Origin: Diplonema papillatum
Lineage: Eukaryota > Euglenozoa > Diplonemea > Diplonemida > Diplonemidae
Reading direction: 5' to 3'
NCBI GenBank assembly: GCA_030068145.1
Contig: JAPJBO010000579.1
Span: forward strand, 81,695 to 145,694
DNA length: 64,000 nucleotides
Shown: positions 29,722 to 39,497 of the stretch, in pieces
Position numbering within the stretch: position 1 is the stretch's first letter
Layout: each line of letters starts with the position of its first letter
Made by a program: the position numbers and the translations under genes
The notes under the pieces: generated by a model
Database searches by the model: none
What the model was told of the DNA's origin: nothing
The model's input: the letters and a program-made list of their open reading frames with translations, nothing else

Positions 29722-29865
29722 TTTGTATAAGCACCTGCTTTGTAGGAAATACTTGAGGAGGCTGCCAGCTGCAAAAAATCGAAGGAGGTAAATGTGCTGT
29801 AGCCCACACGAAAAACAGGTGAATCTGGGGCGTAAGCGTTCAACAAACAATACAACTACAAAGTG
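29722..29865 (-). mobile_element. F1 element, 5' part lost
   Basis: From a T-tract and GTATAAGCACCTGCTTTG through GGAAATACTTGAGGAGGCTG to CGTAAGCGTTCAACAAACAA. Confidence 0.85.
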
Positions 29866-29990
29866 GGTCTTTTTTGTTGAACGGTTACGCGTAAGCGTTC
29901 AACAAAAAAGACCCACTTTGTAGTTGTATAGTTTCTCCCCCTCTAGCCTCCTTCGAAGTAGGCACAAGGCAGCCCCCCAAGTATTTCATT
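29843..29990. mobile_element. F1 halves fused head-to-head (palindrome)
   Basis: AATACAACTACAAAGTGGG and TCTTTTTTGTTGAACGGTTA on plus are followed at once by the complementary GCGTAAGCGTTCAACAAAAA and AGACCCACTTTGTAGTTGTA, then CAGCCCCCCAAGTATTT. The centre of the roughly 85-bp palindrome is near 29891. Confidence 0.8.
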
Positions 29991-30126
29991 TTGGTAATAG
30001 ATCCGGTGATTCTGCCTCGTTGCTTTCCTGATAAACGAAGCGGCTTTCAGTTCTTCTGTTATGCCCTTATTACTCGGAACACCATAACCGAACTGCGGAT
30101 TGGACGCTCGCTGAACCTTTGTAATT

Positions 30127-30354
30127 GCGAGTACCGTAACCGAGACTGCAGACTGACTTTGGACAGCCGGCATTCTTTCGGAGAAGGCATTAGGGTGCAC
30201 GGTATTGTTTTCTTCATGATGCTTTCTCAAGTGGCTACCCGCGAGTACCGTAACCGAGACTGCAGACTGACTTTGGACAGCCGGCATTCTTTCGGAGAAG
30301 GCATTAGGGTGCACGGTATTGTTTTCTTCATGATGCTTTCTCAAGTGGTTACCC
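30127..30354 (+). repeat. Perfect 114-bp tandem duplication
   Basis: GCGAGTACCGTAACCGAGAC through GCTTTCTCAAGTGG occurs twice back to back, differing by a single C/T near the end, so the duplication is recent. Confidence 0.92.
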
Positions 30355-31016
30355 GCTTTTCGTTAACTAAAATACCGTATTTCTAAAATGGTCGTTGGAT
30401 GCACACGCGTGGGCCACAGCACATTTGCACGAGTGCTATCCCATGGGTTGCTTGACTGTGCGCGATTTGTCTTGTAAACGTGTTCTTTGGCGGCAAAAAA
30501 TTCTCCAAGGATTTTGGGCCAGGTCGGCAGCCGTCTTTAGAGAATGTGTTCTGCGCAGCCATTTTCCCGAACAACGTGTTTTAAAAGTACGGTAGTCAAG
30601 GTGTACTGAAGGGACAGTTCCCGAGACCACTGGTGCACACGAGAAGGGTAAACGAAGCCAACACAAAAAAGCGCCTTCTTTCCATGGAGAGAGAGAGAGG
30701 TTCGTAGCGCTGTGCACGCGGAGAACAAGAATACTTTCCTCCCCCTGCTGGTGTGTCTGGTATTTCGTTTGTCAGTGCAAGCATCAGCACCGGATTTGTT
30801 CGTTTCTGCACGCGACTGCGCGAGCAGATCGTGAACGACGCAGCGCATACCGTATGCGAGAAAGCCATAGTGAGCAAAAACAAGTGCGAAAAATGAGAAT
30901 AAGGGACAGAAGCGTCCAGCCTACGCTGTCAGAATATTGGACGGCAGACTGCCACACCTCCTGCTCATCCCACGCCACCGGCTGCAAGCGTACATAATGC
31001 GAAAAAGGTCCCAGTG
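30355..31016. other. Intergenic, nothing recognised
   Basis: About 650 bp with a short GA run at 30687. No gene or repeat family member identified. Confidence 0.4.
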
Positions 31017-31019
31017 TGT

Positions 31020-31175
31020 TCAGGAGTCCGTCCTCAGAAGCTGGAGTTTAAAAGCGGGACCACGTTTCATGTGCACTATTTGCCACGCGTTTCAGGTGTA
31101 GAACAACCGGGTTTCTTTTGGGTGTCTCTCGAGCTTTGACACCATCTTCTGAGGCTAGACTCCACCGTGCAGCTT
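31020..31175. mobile_element. Diverged F6-like MITE
   Basis: CCTCAGAAGCTGGAGTTTAA near 31033 and the inverted CTTCTGAGGCTAGACTCCA plus CCGTG at 31145-31168 are the F6 ends; the interior is different and the outer left end is eroded. Confidence 0.55.
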
Positions 31176-31714
31176 TCGTGTACGTGTCCTCCCCAGAGTC
31201 GGGACAATTTTTCGCTTGCTGTCAGAGCACCCGGATTCACCTCAGACCAAGAACTCTCTTTTTTACAGCGCACACCGGCGGAAACAAACGTACACGCGGT
31301 GTGGTTCATCATGATTCTACTGAGTCTCTCTCTAAGAAGTGGAACGTGGCCACGACCGTCACTACGATAGGCAAGCTCTAGACGGGTCCGTCTGAGGAAA
31401 CGTGTTGATTGCAGCCGAACACGCGGACGGTACAGTCACACCGAACCAGCGGAAGTTCTTCGGTTGGAAGCGGTCGATCGTTTGTTCTTTCGTTTTGCTG
31501 GTTGCGGACTTTATCTGGATAACTCGGTCGTTTGGCACACCTGGGCTTGCCTCTTAAAGCCCATGTGAACCTGGTCCGCCCCCTGATGCCTGAAATAGAG
31601 GTAGAGAGACCGAGCGAGAGAGAGAGAGAGAAAGTAAGGTCAAGTCTCACATCCACTGAAATTTACATAAACCTTCGTAGACGAATTGAGAGAAGTTCTG
31701 GACGAACATCTCTT

Positions 31715-31855
31715 TGTTTGTACGTGCCGGGGGAGGATTAGCCTGTTAGTGAGTGATAGTGAGTGAATATGATCGGTAGGCTAATCTTCCCCCAAACACG
31801 CTGCCAGCGTTCTCTTTCGTGTTTACAATTAATTGTTATTACGAAAAACGGCAAG
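31715..31855. mobile_element. F3 hairpin element, solo copy
   Basis: GTTTGTACGTGCCGGGGG, hairpin arms GAGGATTAGCCTG and AGGCTAATCTTCCCCC, loop GTGAGTGATAGTGAGTGAAT, tail TTTACAATTAATTGTTATTA. Nearly identical to the first half of the 295-bp array unit at 56.6 kb. Confidence 0.85.
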
Positions 31856-32825
31856 TACCAATTGCAGTTGCCGGGAGATAGGGATCGACTGGACCTGTCG
31901 TAGCTTGTGCGGAAGGTGTGATGGAAACAGCCATTCAAAGAATGTGCTCTCGTTAAAAACAGATGCCCGGTATCCATGGTCGCAAGAGTGGTTTGTTTCA
32001 GATCGGTCGGGGTGTGGCCACTGTCAAAGAGTCAAGCTCTTCGGAGGACGTGGTTTCGGAGCCATCCCAGCTGCTAGATGGCAGCTCTGAAAAAAAAAAC
32101 ACTTCCGGTGCTCCTTGGAGGCGAAATGTGGCGGAACGGGGCAAACTAGTTGCAGGAGGAGTGCTCGGCCGGTGCGGCAAGACGAAGGCTAGAGAAGGCT
32201 GCAAAAGAAGATACAGGGGGAGGAAGAATCTTAGTTTAATGAATGCTCGGTGGGGCAGGAGTCTAAACGGTTAAGTGCAGCGTACAAAGCTTTTCCGCTC
32301 TTCCCGTGGCTGACATAATCAGCTGCTGCCCAGACGATTCGTGGTTGCACATTCGTTCTTGGATGGCATGCATCTCAAGGCAAGCACGCGGTTTCTGGTG
32401 CACCACGTACTTGTCATATTATGACAACAGTACAATCGATGGTAACAAAGTACTCAAGTCAAGACTTTACCATCCACTCGCCACGTCCAGATGGTTCAAC
32501 GTTGTACACTTGACATATCACGCGCATGGCGAGCAAAACAGTGTCATGCAACAAGTAAATGTATGACTTTGCTTGTCGTTGGAATACACAATGAATTGAT
32601 GCCGCTAAGGAACTTGCCATAACATGTACCTGTCGCGTGCATTTGTCATTCTGATGAACAGTACGTGGTGTAGGAAAGAAGAAGTCGAACTGAGAAGGTA
32701 GACGTAGTAACCTGGGGGGGGACAACTGAGTGGTTGATGGTCGAACCTGCTGCGGGTGCAGTGTGGGGGTTGGCCCCGGAGAGGAGCAGGCTCGCTTTTC
32801 TTCGAGGTATACTCCAAGGGGGGGA
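31856..32825. other. Intergenic, about 1 kb, nothing recognised
   Basis: No gene; at 32640-32700 and nearby there are faint matches to the start of the F8 repeat. Confidence 0.35.
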
Positions 32826-33060
32826 GTTAGGGGGACCCACCCCCCGGCAGTTCCGACTGCAATTCTGGTGGCGAACGGTGTGTGCGCTGTAGTGGTGAGG
32901 TTGACCAGGACCAAGCCGCCCTTCTGTACAACACGGGCTGCAATACGAGGACGCAGCCCTGCTTGGTGTGCAGCTCAATTAGACGCGAGTTGATCCAGAC
33001 GGCTCGCTGGGGGGGGGTGGCGCCGCTCACCTGTCAGTATACACCTGACTGCTGCCCATT
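32826..33060 (+). repeat. F8 dispersed repeat, diverged copy
   Basis: CCCCCCGGCAGTTCCGACTG, GAGGTTGACCAGGACCAAGC and GCAATACGAGGACGCAGCCC align with 33270-33420. It is followed by GCTCGCTGGGGGGGGTGGCG, also found (shorter) at 33556. Confidence 0.7.
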
Positions 33061-33167
33061 TCAAAAACAATAGAAGTACTCGGATGGGGTCGCAAAGTGG
33101 CATTTCGACGGAGGCGAAAGGTGGGGGGCAAATGACCGGCGGGGCACCTCCGAGTATTGCCTTCAAA

Positions 33168-33445
33168 ATTAGTAGTAGTAGTAGTATGTGGCGTCTGCCG
33201 AAGCAGCCGGAGACAGCAGGCGCAGGGGGCAGGTCTTGCTTTACAATTCTCTTCTTCATGGAGACCCGCCCCCGGCAATCCCGACTGTCCAATCACTGTC
33301 GAGAAAGGTTTGCGCTCTATAGTGATGTGGTGGTTGACCAGGCCCCCACGAAGCCTTATACACAACACGGCTACAACACGAGGATGCAGCCCTGCTTAGG
33401 TGTGCACTCAGCCATCACAGGGCCTCAGATCTCGCTACTTGACCT
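33168..33445 (+). repeat. F8 dispersed repeat with an AGT microsatellite head
   Basis: Starts with (AGT)5, then GTGGCGTCTGCCGAAGCAGC, GGCAGGTCTTGCTTTACA, GGTTGACCAGGCCCCCACGA and CAACACGAGGATGCAGCCC. Same order at 61535-61800 and 59170-59440. Confidence 0.8.
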
Positions 33446-33893
33446 GACACAGCTGCCACCCAGAAGGCCGCAGCAGTAACCTTCGCAATGAAGGCACGCG
33501 CGGCTGAGTGTATGTAGGCGATCCATACAACAGCTGCATCACGCAGCTTGATCCGAGAGCTCGCTAGGGGAGGTGACGCTGCTCACCTGCCAGTCTCACA
33601 ACTGACTGCTGCCCCTTCAAAATTAAAAAAAAAAAAAAGTAAAAGAAACAGGAAAAATGCGGCAGTGCGGGGGCTCGCAGTTTTGGAAGTATAAGATATT
33701 ACGCGACACTTTTCTAATGATGCAGTTTCGCGGTGTTGTTGGTTGAGCGAATGATGCGGCCGTTGGTTGCGCAGCCGTGCGACAGGTCGAATCTACTGCC
33801 GCGTTCACAACTCGGTTCAGGCCGAGAGCCCGACAATATCGCTGGAGAGGCGAAGCACGATCTTTCTTTCGAGGCCCAGACACACGCGCGCGA

Positions 33894-36317
33894 TCACCCG
33901 AAGTTGATGCTCGAGTTGAACCCGGCTGGCGAGGCTGGAGTAAGCCCCCTCGCTCTGCTGATGGAGACTATGGGCGACGCGAGACACGAGCTGGCGCTTC
34001 GCACCGCGTTGGTCAGGCGCACCATGCTCCGCTGCTTCCGGCGGGTGTGCTTGTCCGTGTCCCACTCGTCCTCGATGTCCCCCACGATCTCCTCCAACAC
34101 GTCCTTCAGCGTCAGGATCCCGTGGCACATGGCCTGGCTCTTCCGGATCGAATCGACGTCGTTCTTGTCCCAAGCGTTGCGGAAGAATTCGGGCTGATCC
34201 GTGACGATGGCGAGGTGCTTCTTCGACGCCTGAAATTGATCGAGAACTGTGTTGAGCGGCATGCTCGGGGGGACGGCTAGGAGCTGGGTGGTCGCGTATT
34301 GTTGGACCTGCTTGAACGCGGGACCCGTCGGGATGACCTTCACCAGGTGCTTCGCGTGGATCACGCCCGTGATGACGTGCCGCTCCGCCACCTTGACCAC
34401 GACCGAGTCCTCCCCCTCGCAGATGTCCTCGAACTGCTTCCGGTACTCGATCGGCATCCCGTTGACGGCCATGACCCGCGAGCCCACGTTCGGCCGCAGC
34501 CCGCTCTCGTCGGCGATGTCCTCGTCGATCCCGATGATATCCAACGTCGCAGTCAGCGCCATGCCGAATCCCGTGAAGCCCCTCCGCTTCAAAGAAAGGG
34601 TGACCACATGGTGCACCGGTATCCTGCTGTGCCCAGACGCCGAAATAGCGTGCAGCAGCTCGTTCGTGAGGAGCGCATCCCCAGGGAGCATGTGCAGCTG
34701 CGCGAGGGGGATGCATTCGTCCCCGACTCGTTTGCTGTCGAGGTCGAGTACAGCGTTGATCATCTCGACTTCGTGCTGGTTCAGGCAACCGAACTTGTAC
34801 TCGTCGCACAGCGTTTCGACGGCGGTGACGGGGATCCAGCTGCAGAACCGGACGCGGTCTGCGTTGATGATGTCGACGAGCGCCTTCGCGCCGGCCTCCG
34901 TCCGCGTCTTGACCCACGCCCGCTCCGTTCCTTGCCCTCGCCGCTCAGACGACCTCGCTTCGAGCTCTATTTCCCACTCAATCTCGTCTGGCAGGTCTAG
35001 TTGGTATAACCAGTCCTCCAAGTCGTGCCTCGTCGCCCTCGCGAACACGGCCTCGCTCGCCGGCGTGATGTTGATGGGCGACGCCGCGATGAACGGGGTC
35101 GTGAGAGTCTGCGACCCGCTTTTCTCCGGCTTCTCCATGAAGTTGAAGCTGCTGAGCGACGTCACCGGCCGCAGGAACCCGCGAAGCCCCCCCCCGGCGG
35201 CGCCCGATTTCTCGCTCTGCTGCGAGACGGTGTCCGAGCGGGATTTTTTCCCGCTGTTCTTCATCGCCGGCGGCGACGCCCGCCCCGAGCTGTCGCGCAG
35301 CGAGTGGTACGCACCGGTCTGCGCGTCGGACGCTGGATCCCCCGTGGTGACCGCGGACACAGGGCCTTGCAGCTGCGTGTCCCTCCGCAGCTTGAGCTTG
35401 TACTCGTCCTCGTTGCCGGGGACGAAGCTCACGGGGAAGTGCTCGACGACCTTGGGGACGAGGAACACCCTCCCCTTCCACTCGCTGTCCTTCGCCTTTT
35501 GCTCCCCGTGGAGGGTTATCAAGGCGCGGAGCTCCTCTTTTTTGAACGGCTCGTCTTCGTGGCCGAGGATTTTGTCGAGGACCTTAGCGATGGGCCACGC
35601 AATGGGATACGACACTGCGAGTAGCATCCCCATGACGGGCGCCATCTTCGATGCGAGAGGTAGCTTTTTCTCGGGGTTGGTGAACAGCGCGGAGGGGAGG
35701 ATCTCGCCGAACATGAGGACCAGCGTCACCGAGAAGATAATTGCCATCCACGACGGGACCAAGTTGTCGAGGAACAGCGGCAGGCACTCGTTCGCGGCCG
35801 AGTTGCACAGCAGCAGGGTGACAAGCAGCAGGTGGTGTGACCACCACCACTGCCCGCCTCTCTGCCCAGCATCGCCCATCGGCCCCGCGATCAGGGGGAG
35901 CAGCTTTTTTGCGTACGTCGCCTCCAGCACGATTTGGACGCCCTCCGGGGACGCAGCTTCTAGCGCGTGCTCCTCGTAGTACCGCGCCGCCTTCATGATG
36001 CACTCAAGGCGAAGCTCGTCGATGCTGCCGATGCTCAGCGTCAGGCCGGCCGCGGTCGCGGCTAAGGTGAGGCAAGCCGCGGCGACGCCGATGTTGATAA
36101 AAAAGTCGGCGCTCCCCGGTATAGAGCGGGGCGGGTCCTCGGACACGTCCACCGGCGTGTAGCCGGTGGCCATGCTGCTGGCGCCGTCGACGTCTTCGCG
36201 GACGTAGCGCACGCCGTTCACGAGCACCCGCTCGTTCTCCTCGAGCCACTCGCAGTGCTGCCCGGTGGCGTGAGCCGCCAGCAGGAGCGCGAGCGCCGCG
36301 CGCTGCAACGGCGGCAT
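33894..36317 (-). CDS. CNNM-family membrane protein (DUF21 plus CBS pair) with a PDZ-like insertion
   Basis: Metazoan CNNM proteins and bacterial CorB/C relatives handle Mg2+ at membranes. This is one uninterrupted 807-codon exon from the ATG at 36317. Residues 1-19 are a likely signal peptide. The DUF21 region has four hydrophobic helices (about 72-97, 160-180, 188-213, 224-250), with the family's CNSAANECLPLFLDNLVP and MFGEILPSALFTNPE. KKEELRALITLHGEQ precedes a roughly 230-residue Ser-rich insertion. LNQHEVEMINAVLDL and SGHSRIPV start the CBS pair, but the first CBS motif is interrupted by about 75 residues (571-645) that read like a PDZ domain (GFTGFGMALTATLDIIGI, GSRVMAVNGMPI, EGEDSVVVKV) before GVIHAKHLVKV resumes. 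The second CBS ends GILTLKDVLEEIVGDIEDEW. Transport function is inferred from the family. Confidence 0.93.
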   Translation of the reverse strand: MPPLQRAALALLLAAHATGQHCEWLEENERVLVNGVRYVREDVDGASSMATGYTPVDVSEDPPRSIPGSADFFINIGVAAACLTLAATAAGLTLSIGSIDELRLECIMKAARYYEEHALEAASPEGVQIVLEATYAKKLLPLIAGPMGDAGQRGGQWWWSHHLLLVTLLLCNSAANECLPLFLDNLVPSWMAIIFSVTLVLMFGEILPSALFTNPEKKLPLASKMAPVMGMLLAVSYPIAWPIAKVLDKILGHEDEPFKKEELRALITLHGEQKAKDSEWKGRVFLVPKVVEHFPVSFVPGNEDEYKLKLRRDTQLQGPVSAVTTGDPASDAQTGAYHSLRDSSGRASPPAMKNSGKKSRSDTVSQQSEKSGAAGGGLRGFLRPVTSLSSFNFMEKPEKSGSQTLTTPFIAASPINITPASEAVFARATRHDLEDWLYQLDLPDEIEWEIELEARSSERRGQGTERAWVKTRTEAGAKALVDIINADRVRFCSWIPVTAVETLCDEYKFGCLNQHEVEMINAVLDLDSKRVGDECIPLAQLHMLPGDALLTNELLHAISASGHSRIPVHHVVTLSLKRRGFTGFGMALTATLDIIGIDEDIADESGLRPNVGSRVMAVNGMPIEYRKQFEDICEGEDSVVVKVAERHVITGVIHAKHLVKVIPTGPAFKQVQQYATTQLLAVPPSMPLNTVLDQFQASKKHLAIVTDQPEFFRNAWDKNDVDSIRKSQAMCHGILTLKDVLEEIVGDIEDEWDTDKHTRRKQRSMVRLTNAVRSASSCLASPIVSISRARGLTPASPAGFNSSINFG

Positions 36318-36538
36318 GATGTTTCTTTCTTCCCTGTTGCCTTTTTCTTTTCCCCTGGCGGCCGTAAGTGGGGTGTCAAAAGTATCACCAGGGAACGTCT
36401 AACTCGAATCGTCCAAGCTTCTGGTGCGAGAGCCCAGAATAGATTCACTGGCTGACATACGGACGTATCACATGCCATCACCAGCCGGCTGTTCGTAGCT
36501 CGCAGCGGATGTCCCGGGTTTGGGGGGCGATCAAACCA

Positions 36539-36695
36539 GTGCGACCCCTGCTTGTTTCCGACGGTTATAGTACAGTCACAGTCCTTTCGGTCCATCCATA
36601 GCCTACATCGCACGTAGTGCGACCCCTGCTTGTTTCCGACGGTTATAGTACAGTCACAGTCCTTTCGGTCCATCCATAGCCTACATCGCACGTAC
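36539..36695 (+). repeat. 78-bp tandem duplication
   Basis: GTGCGACCCCTGCTTGTTTC through CCATAGCCTACATCGCACGT occurs twice without differences, so the event is recent. Confidence 0.92.
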
Positions 36696-36822
36696 GTGGA
36701 TTGGACAGGGGGGTTGAAGAATGCTTCCGCAGTTCGGACTTCGAAAGCCCCCCAAAAAGAGGGTTTTCGGCCTGTCACGAAACGTTCTGAAAATCAGGGT
36801 ACTTCGGGGAGCGAGATTGACT

Positions 36823-37103
36823 CGTGGCAGCCAAGCGCTCATGGCGGACGTTGCTTTTTGATCCTTCGATGTCGGCCTCTTCTTCCTAGCCTAGACAAGC
36901 AGAATTGTCTAAGGGTTGGATTGTTCACCCACTAACAGGGAACGTGAGCTGGGTTTAGACCGTCGCAGGTTGGGTTTACCCTACTGATGGAGAGAGAGCC
37001 CATCGGCCCAGCGCATTCCGACAGCAATACGGGGTAGTACGAGAGGAACTCCCGTTTCTAGTCCCTGGTATCTACGGTTGTTCGATCGGACAGAGCAAGG
37101 ACC
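36823..37103 (+). rRNA. 28S rRNA fragment, 3' domains (V-VI)
   Basis: Contains the universal GTTGCTTTTTGATCCTTCGA, GGATTGTTCACCCACTAA, AGGGAACGTGAGCTGGGTTT, AGACCGTCG, TTTACCCTACTGATG and the sarcin-ricin context AGTACGAGAGGAAC in the right order. Small deletions (for example after AGACCGTCG) and the absence of neighbouring rRNA sequence show it is a nuclear rDNA fragment, presumably a pseudogene. Confidence 0.92.
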
Positions 37104-37117
37104 CCCCCGTGCAACTA

Positions 37118-37310
37118 GAAGGCCCCTACAACCGTGTTTAAGCAATCGAATAAAGGGGGCCCCCGCCAAAGCACTGACTTGTCTTTTGTGCACGTGGCAA
37201 CCTGCGAAGTGAACTCCGCGCACGCAGTGGACACACGGGGTTGCCGTGTGTGCAGCACCAATGGTTCCGCCGCGCGCTGCAACGGCGGCCTAGTTTCTTT
37301 CTTCTTTTTT
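37118..37310 (+). repeat. F4 fragment followed by a CNNM 5'-end scrap
   Basis: 37120-37258 matches the F4 tail (CCCCTACAACCGTGTTTAAG, CGGGGTTGCCGTGTGTGCAG). 37267-37305 (CCGCGCGCTGCAACGGCGGC then TTTCTTTCTTC) repeats 36297-36335, the start-codon region of the CNNM gene, without its ATG. Confidence 0.7.
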
Positions 37311-37526
37311 TGCATAACCTGCTTTTGTAGGAAATACTTGAGGAGGCTGCCAGCTGCAAAAGATCAAAGGAGGTAAATGTGCTGTAGCCCACACGAAACA
37401 CAGGTGAATCTGGGTTCAGTGGCGGGCGTAAGCGTTCAACAAAAAAGACCCATGTTGTAGTTGTATTGTTTCTCCCCCTCTAGCCTCCTTCGAAGTAAGC
37501 ACAAGGCAGCCCCTCGAGTATTTTTT
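37311..37526 (-). mobile_element. F1 element, first of a head-to-tail pair
   Basis: Leader GCATAACCTGCTTTTG, GGAAATACTTGAGGAGGCTG, other end CAGCCCCTCGAGTATTTTTT. Confidence 0.88.
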
Positions 37527-37728
37527 GCATAACCTGCTTTGTAGGAAATGCTTGAGGAGACTGCCAGTGCGAAAGATCAAAGGTGGTAAATGTGCTGTAG
37601 CCCACACGAAACACAGGTAAATCTGGGTTTAGTGGCGGGCGTAAGCGTTCAACAAAAAAAGACCCACTTTGTAGTTGTATTGTTTTCTCCTCCTTCGAAA
37701 TGAGCACAAGGCAGTCCCTCGAGTATTT
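37527..37728 (-). mobile_element. F1 element, second of the pair
   Basis: Begins directly at the end of the previous copy with the same leader GCATAACCTGCTTTG and ends CAGTCCCTCGAGTATTTTT. The two copies differ by about 10 percent, so the second is not a simple recent duplicate of the first. Confidence 0.88.
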
Positions 37729-37734
37729 TTCCTT

Positions 37735-37890
37735 TTCTGTTTCCCTGGCGGGTAAGTAGTGTCAGAGTTTCAGAGGGTAGCTATCGCTCCCCTACGCTTA
37801 AATGTATGCTATCTAGACTGTTTCGTCGATGCGCACATTCCGCACGCCATTCGCTAGCACCCGCTCGTTCTCCTCGAAGCCACCTCGACA
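37735..37890 (-). pseudogene. CNNM 5'-end echo
   Basis: TTTCTGTTTCCCTGGCGGG near 37736 matches the CNNM 5' flank (36340-36365), and 37826-37882 (CGTCGATGCGCACATTCCGC, CACCCGCTCGTTCTCCTCG) matches CNNM codons for RYVRED and ENERVLVNG (36185-36245). Confidence 0.75.
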
Positions 37891-38150
37891 AGCCATGTTG
37901 GTTAACTCCTTGCTAGCACGAGTCGCTCAGTTTGGGAATGCTGAGCAAATCGGCAGGTATCCCTCGGCTAAGGCTAATTATCTCCCGGAGGCCGACAGTG
38001 AACAAGTACAGTGATGGAAAGATGCAAAGAACTTTGAAAAGAGGGTTAAAAGTCCCTGAAACCGATGAGTGGTAAGAGTTGGAGATGCGTTCAATCCGTA
38101 ATCATTGCTCCTTCACTGGGGTTGATGGTTGAGACGTCTGGACCTATTCG
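37891..38150 (+). rRNA. 28S rRNA fragment, 5' domain (I)
   Basis: Holds AGCAAATCGGCAGG, CGGAGGCCGACAGTGAACAA, GATGGAAAGATGCAAAGAAC, TTTGAAAAGAGGGTTAAAAG and CCTGAAACCGATGAGTGG, the standard run around the D1/D2 regions, then GTTGATGGTTGAGACGTCTG. Its first 65 bp overlap the fragment at 39748-40030. Fragment, not a functional gene. Confidence 0.9.
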
Positions 38151-38210
38151 GATCGTCCACTCGCACTGCTGCCCGGTGGCGTGCGCCGCAAGTAGGTGCG
38201 CCAGTCTTCT
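38151..38210 (-). pseudogene. Second CNNM 5'-end echo
   Basis: CCACTCGCACTGCTGCCCGG and TGGCGTGCGCCGC repeat CNNM 36246-36283 (codons for HATGQHCEW) directly after the 28S fragment. Confidence 0.75.
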
Positions 38211-38249
38211 TGTCCAAGATATCAGGTTGGCGGGCAAACAAGAGGGAAG

Positions 38250-38859
38250 TGACCGGACGTTCTTGCTGCAAAGATTTTAAGGGGAACAGAGCGCCGCCAG
38301 CAGCTTCTCGTGCATCAAAAAAGTGGTGAGAGGGGGTGGGAACACAAGCAGACGATGTGTGAGCGAAGAAGCGGCCAGCTCCATTGACATGGCGGTGGAA
38401 AGGTAACAGGCGGGATCCGGCTAGGTGCACAATAGTGTGCTTGTAGCAATGAAGGTTCATCGCTCGGAACGCAAAAGGAAAGAGCTGCGAGAACGGTTTT
38501 TTTCTTATTTTCTTGGCCAAATGACTGCGACGTTTTAGAATCAAAGTTCGCTTGAGACTTTTCTCGGTCGCGAAAAAGCTTTTTTCTTTGAACGATCCGC
38601 AATAGCCCGAAGAACTCTTTTTGGGGGTGCAGCATCTTCCAAGCGTACCGTTTAGACGAAGCTTCGACCCTTCATCGAATATCCTGGCATCATTGACCGA
38701 TAAACCCAAACGCTTAGCGATAGCCTCCTTGTGTGAAAGGATGGAATACGTCACTCGAGTAATCCCGCTGCATCGAAGCAAATGGATCTCAACGCCTTCC
38801 AATGGGCAACACAGTAGAGATGTTCTATTGCAGTTCTGCAACTTTCGTCTCTCTTTCAC
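38250..38859 (-). CDS. Unassigned ORF, no ATG at its 5' end
   Basis: A frame open for over 200 codons down to about 38113. The upstream part (EIHLLRCSGITRVTYSILSH, RLGLSVNDARIFDEG) looks somewhat protein-like; the downstream part is basic and low in complexity, and its last 60 codons are the antisense of rRNA and CNNM scraps. It begins at GTG, so a real gene would need an upstream exon. I do not recognise it. Confidence 0.2.
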
Positions 38860-39497
38860 CTACTTTCGTACCAGACCCTGAAGCATGGATGAAATAACAA
38901 CAACATCAAAAAAGCAAAAGATCAAACAAAAAACGAAAAAGGAACGTTCAAAAGACGTGGAAGTTCTGGCCGCGGAGAGAAGAGACAGGGGAGGGGACCT
39001 TCGACACCACGTAATTGTCGGATGACATGTACACGTGACGCTGGGAACGTTCACCATGCTGGCCACATTCTTGAATGCCTGAGCATTGAGTTATTTTGAG
39101 TACATGGACCACATGGAGTTCTGTGCACTCACCTGGGCAATAAAGCCTTTGAACACCCAGCCAAATAGATTCGCACGCACATTCCCACCTGTGCAAGACG
39201 ACGAGTTGGCTCTGTTGCAGTCCCTTACCCAAAGCACGATGGAGGAGCATAGCTGACGATGCCATGCGCTCGAGTTACACAGACTAGTGGTCGACACACA
39301 CGCGCGTATACACACAGAAACACAGACCCAATTTACGACCACTAATAGGAAGTTCCTGCAACCGTGCTTTGGGGGTTTATGTGGAAAAGACACAGCGTTG
39401 TCGTGTGACCGTACAGTCATCCGGTGTGACAAGTGCGTGGTGAGCCACAAGCCGCCACTCGCAGGCGAGTGTACTTGCGGCACGTGAAAGGGCGTAA

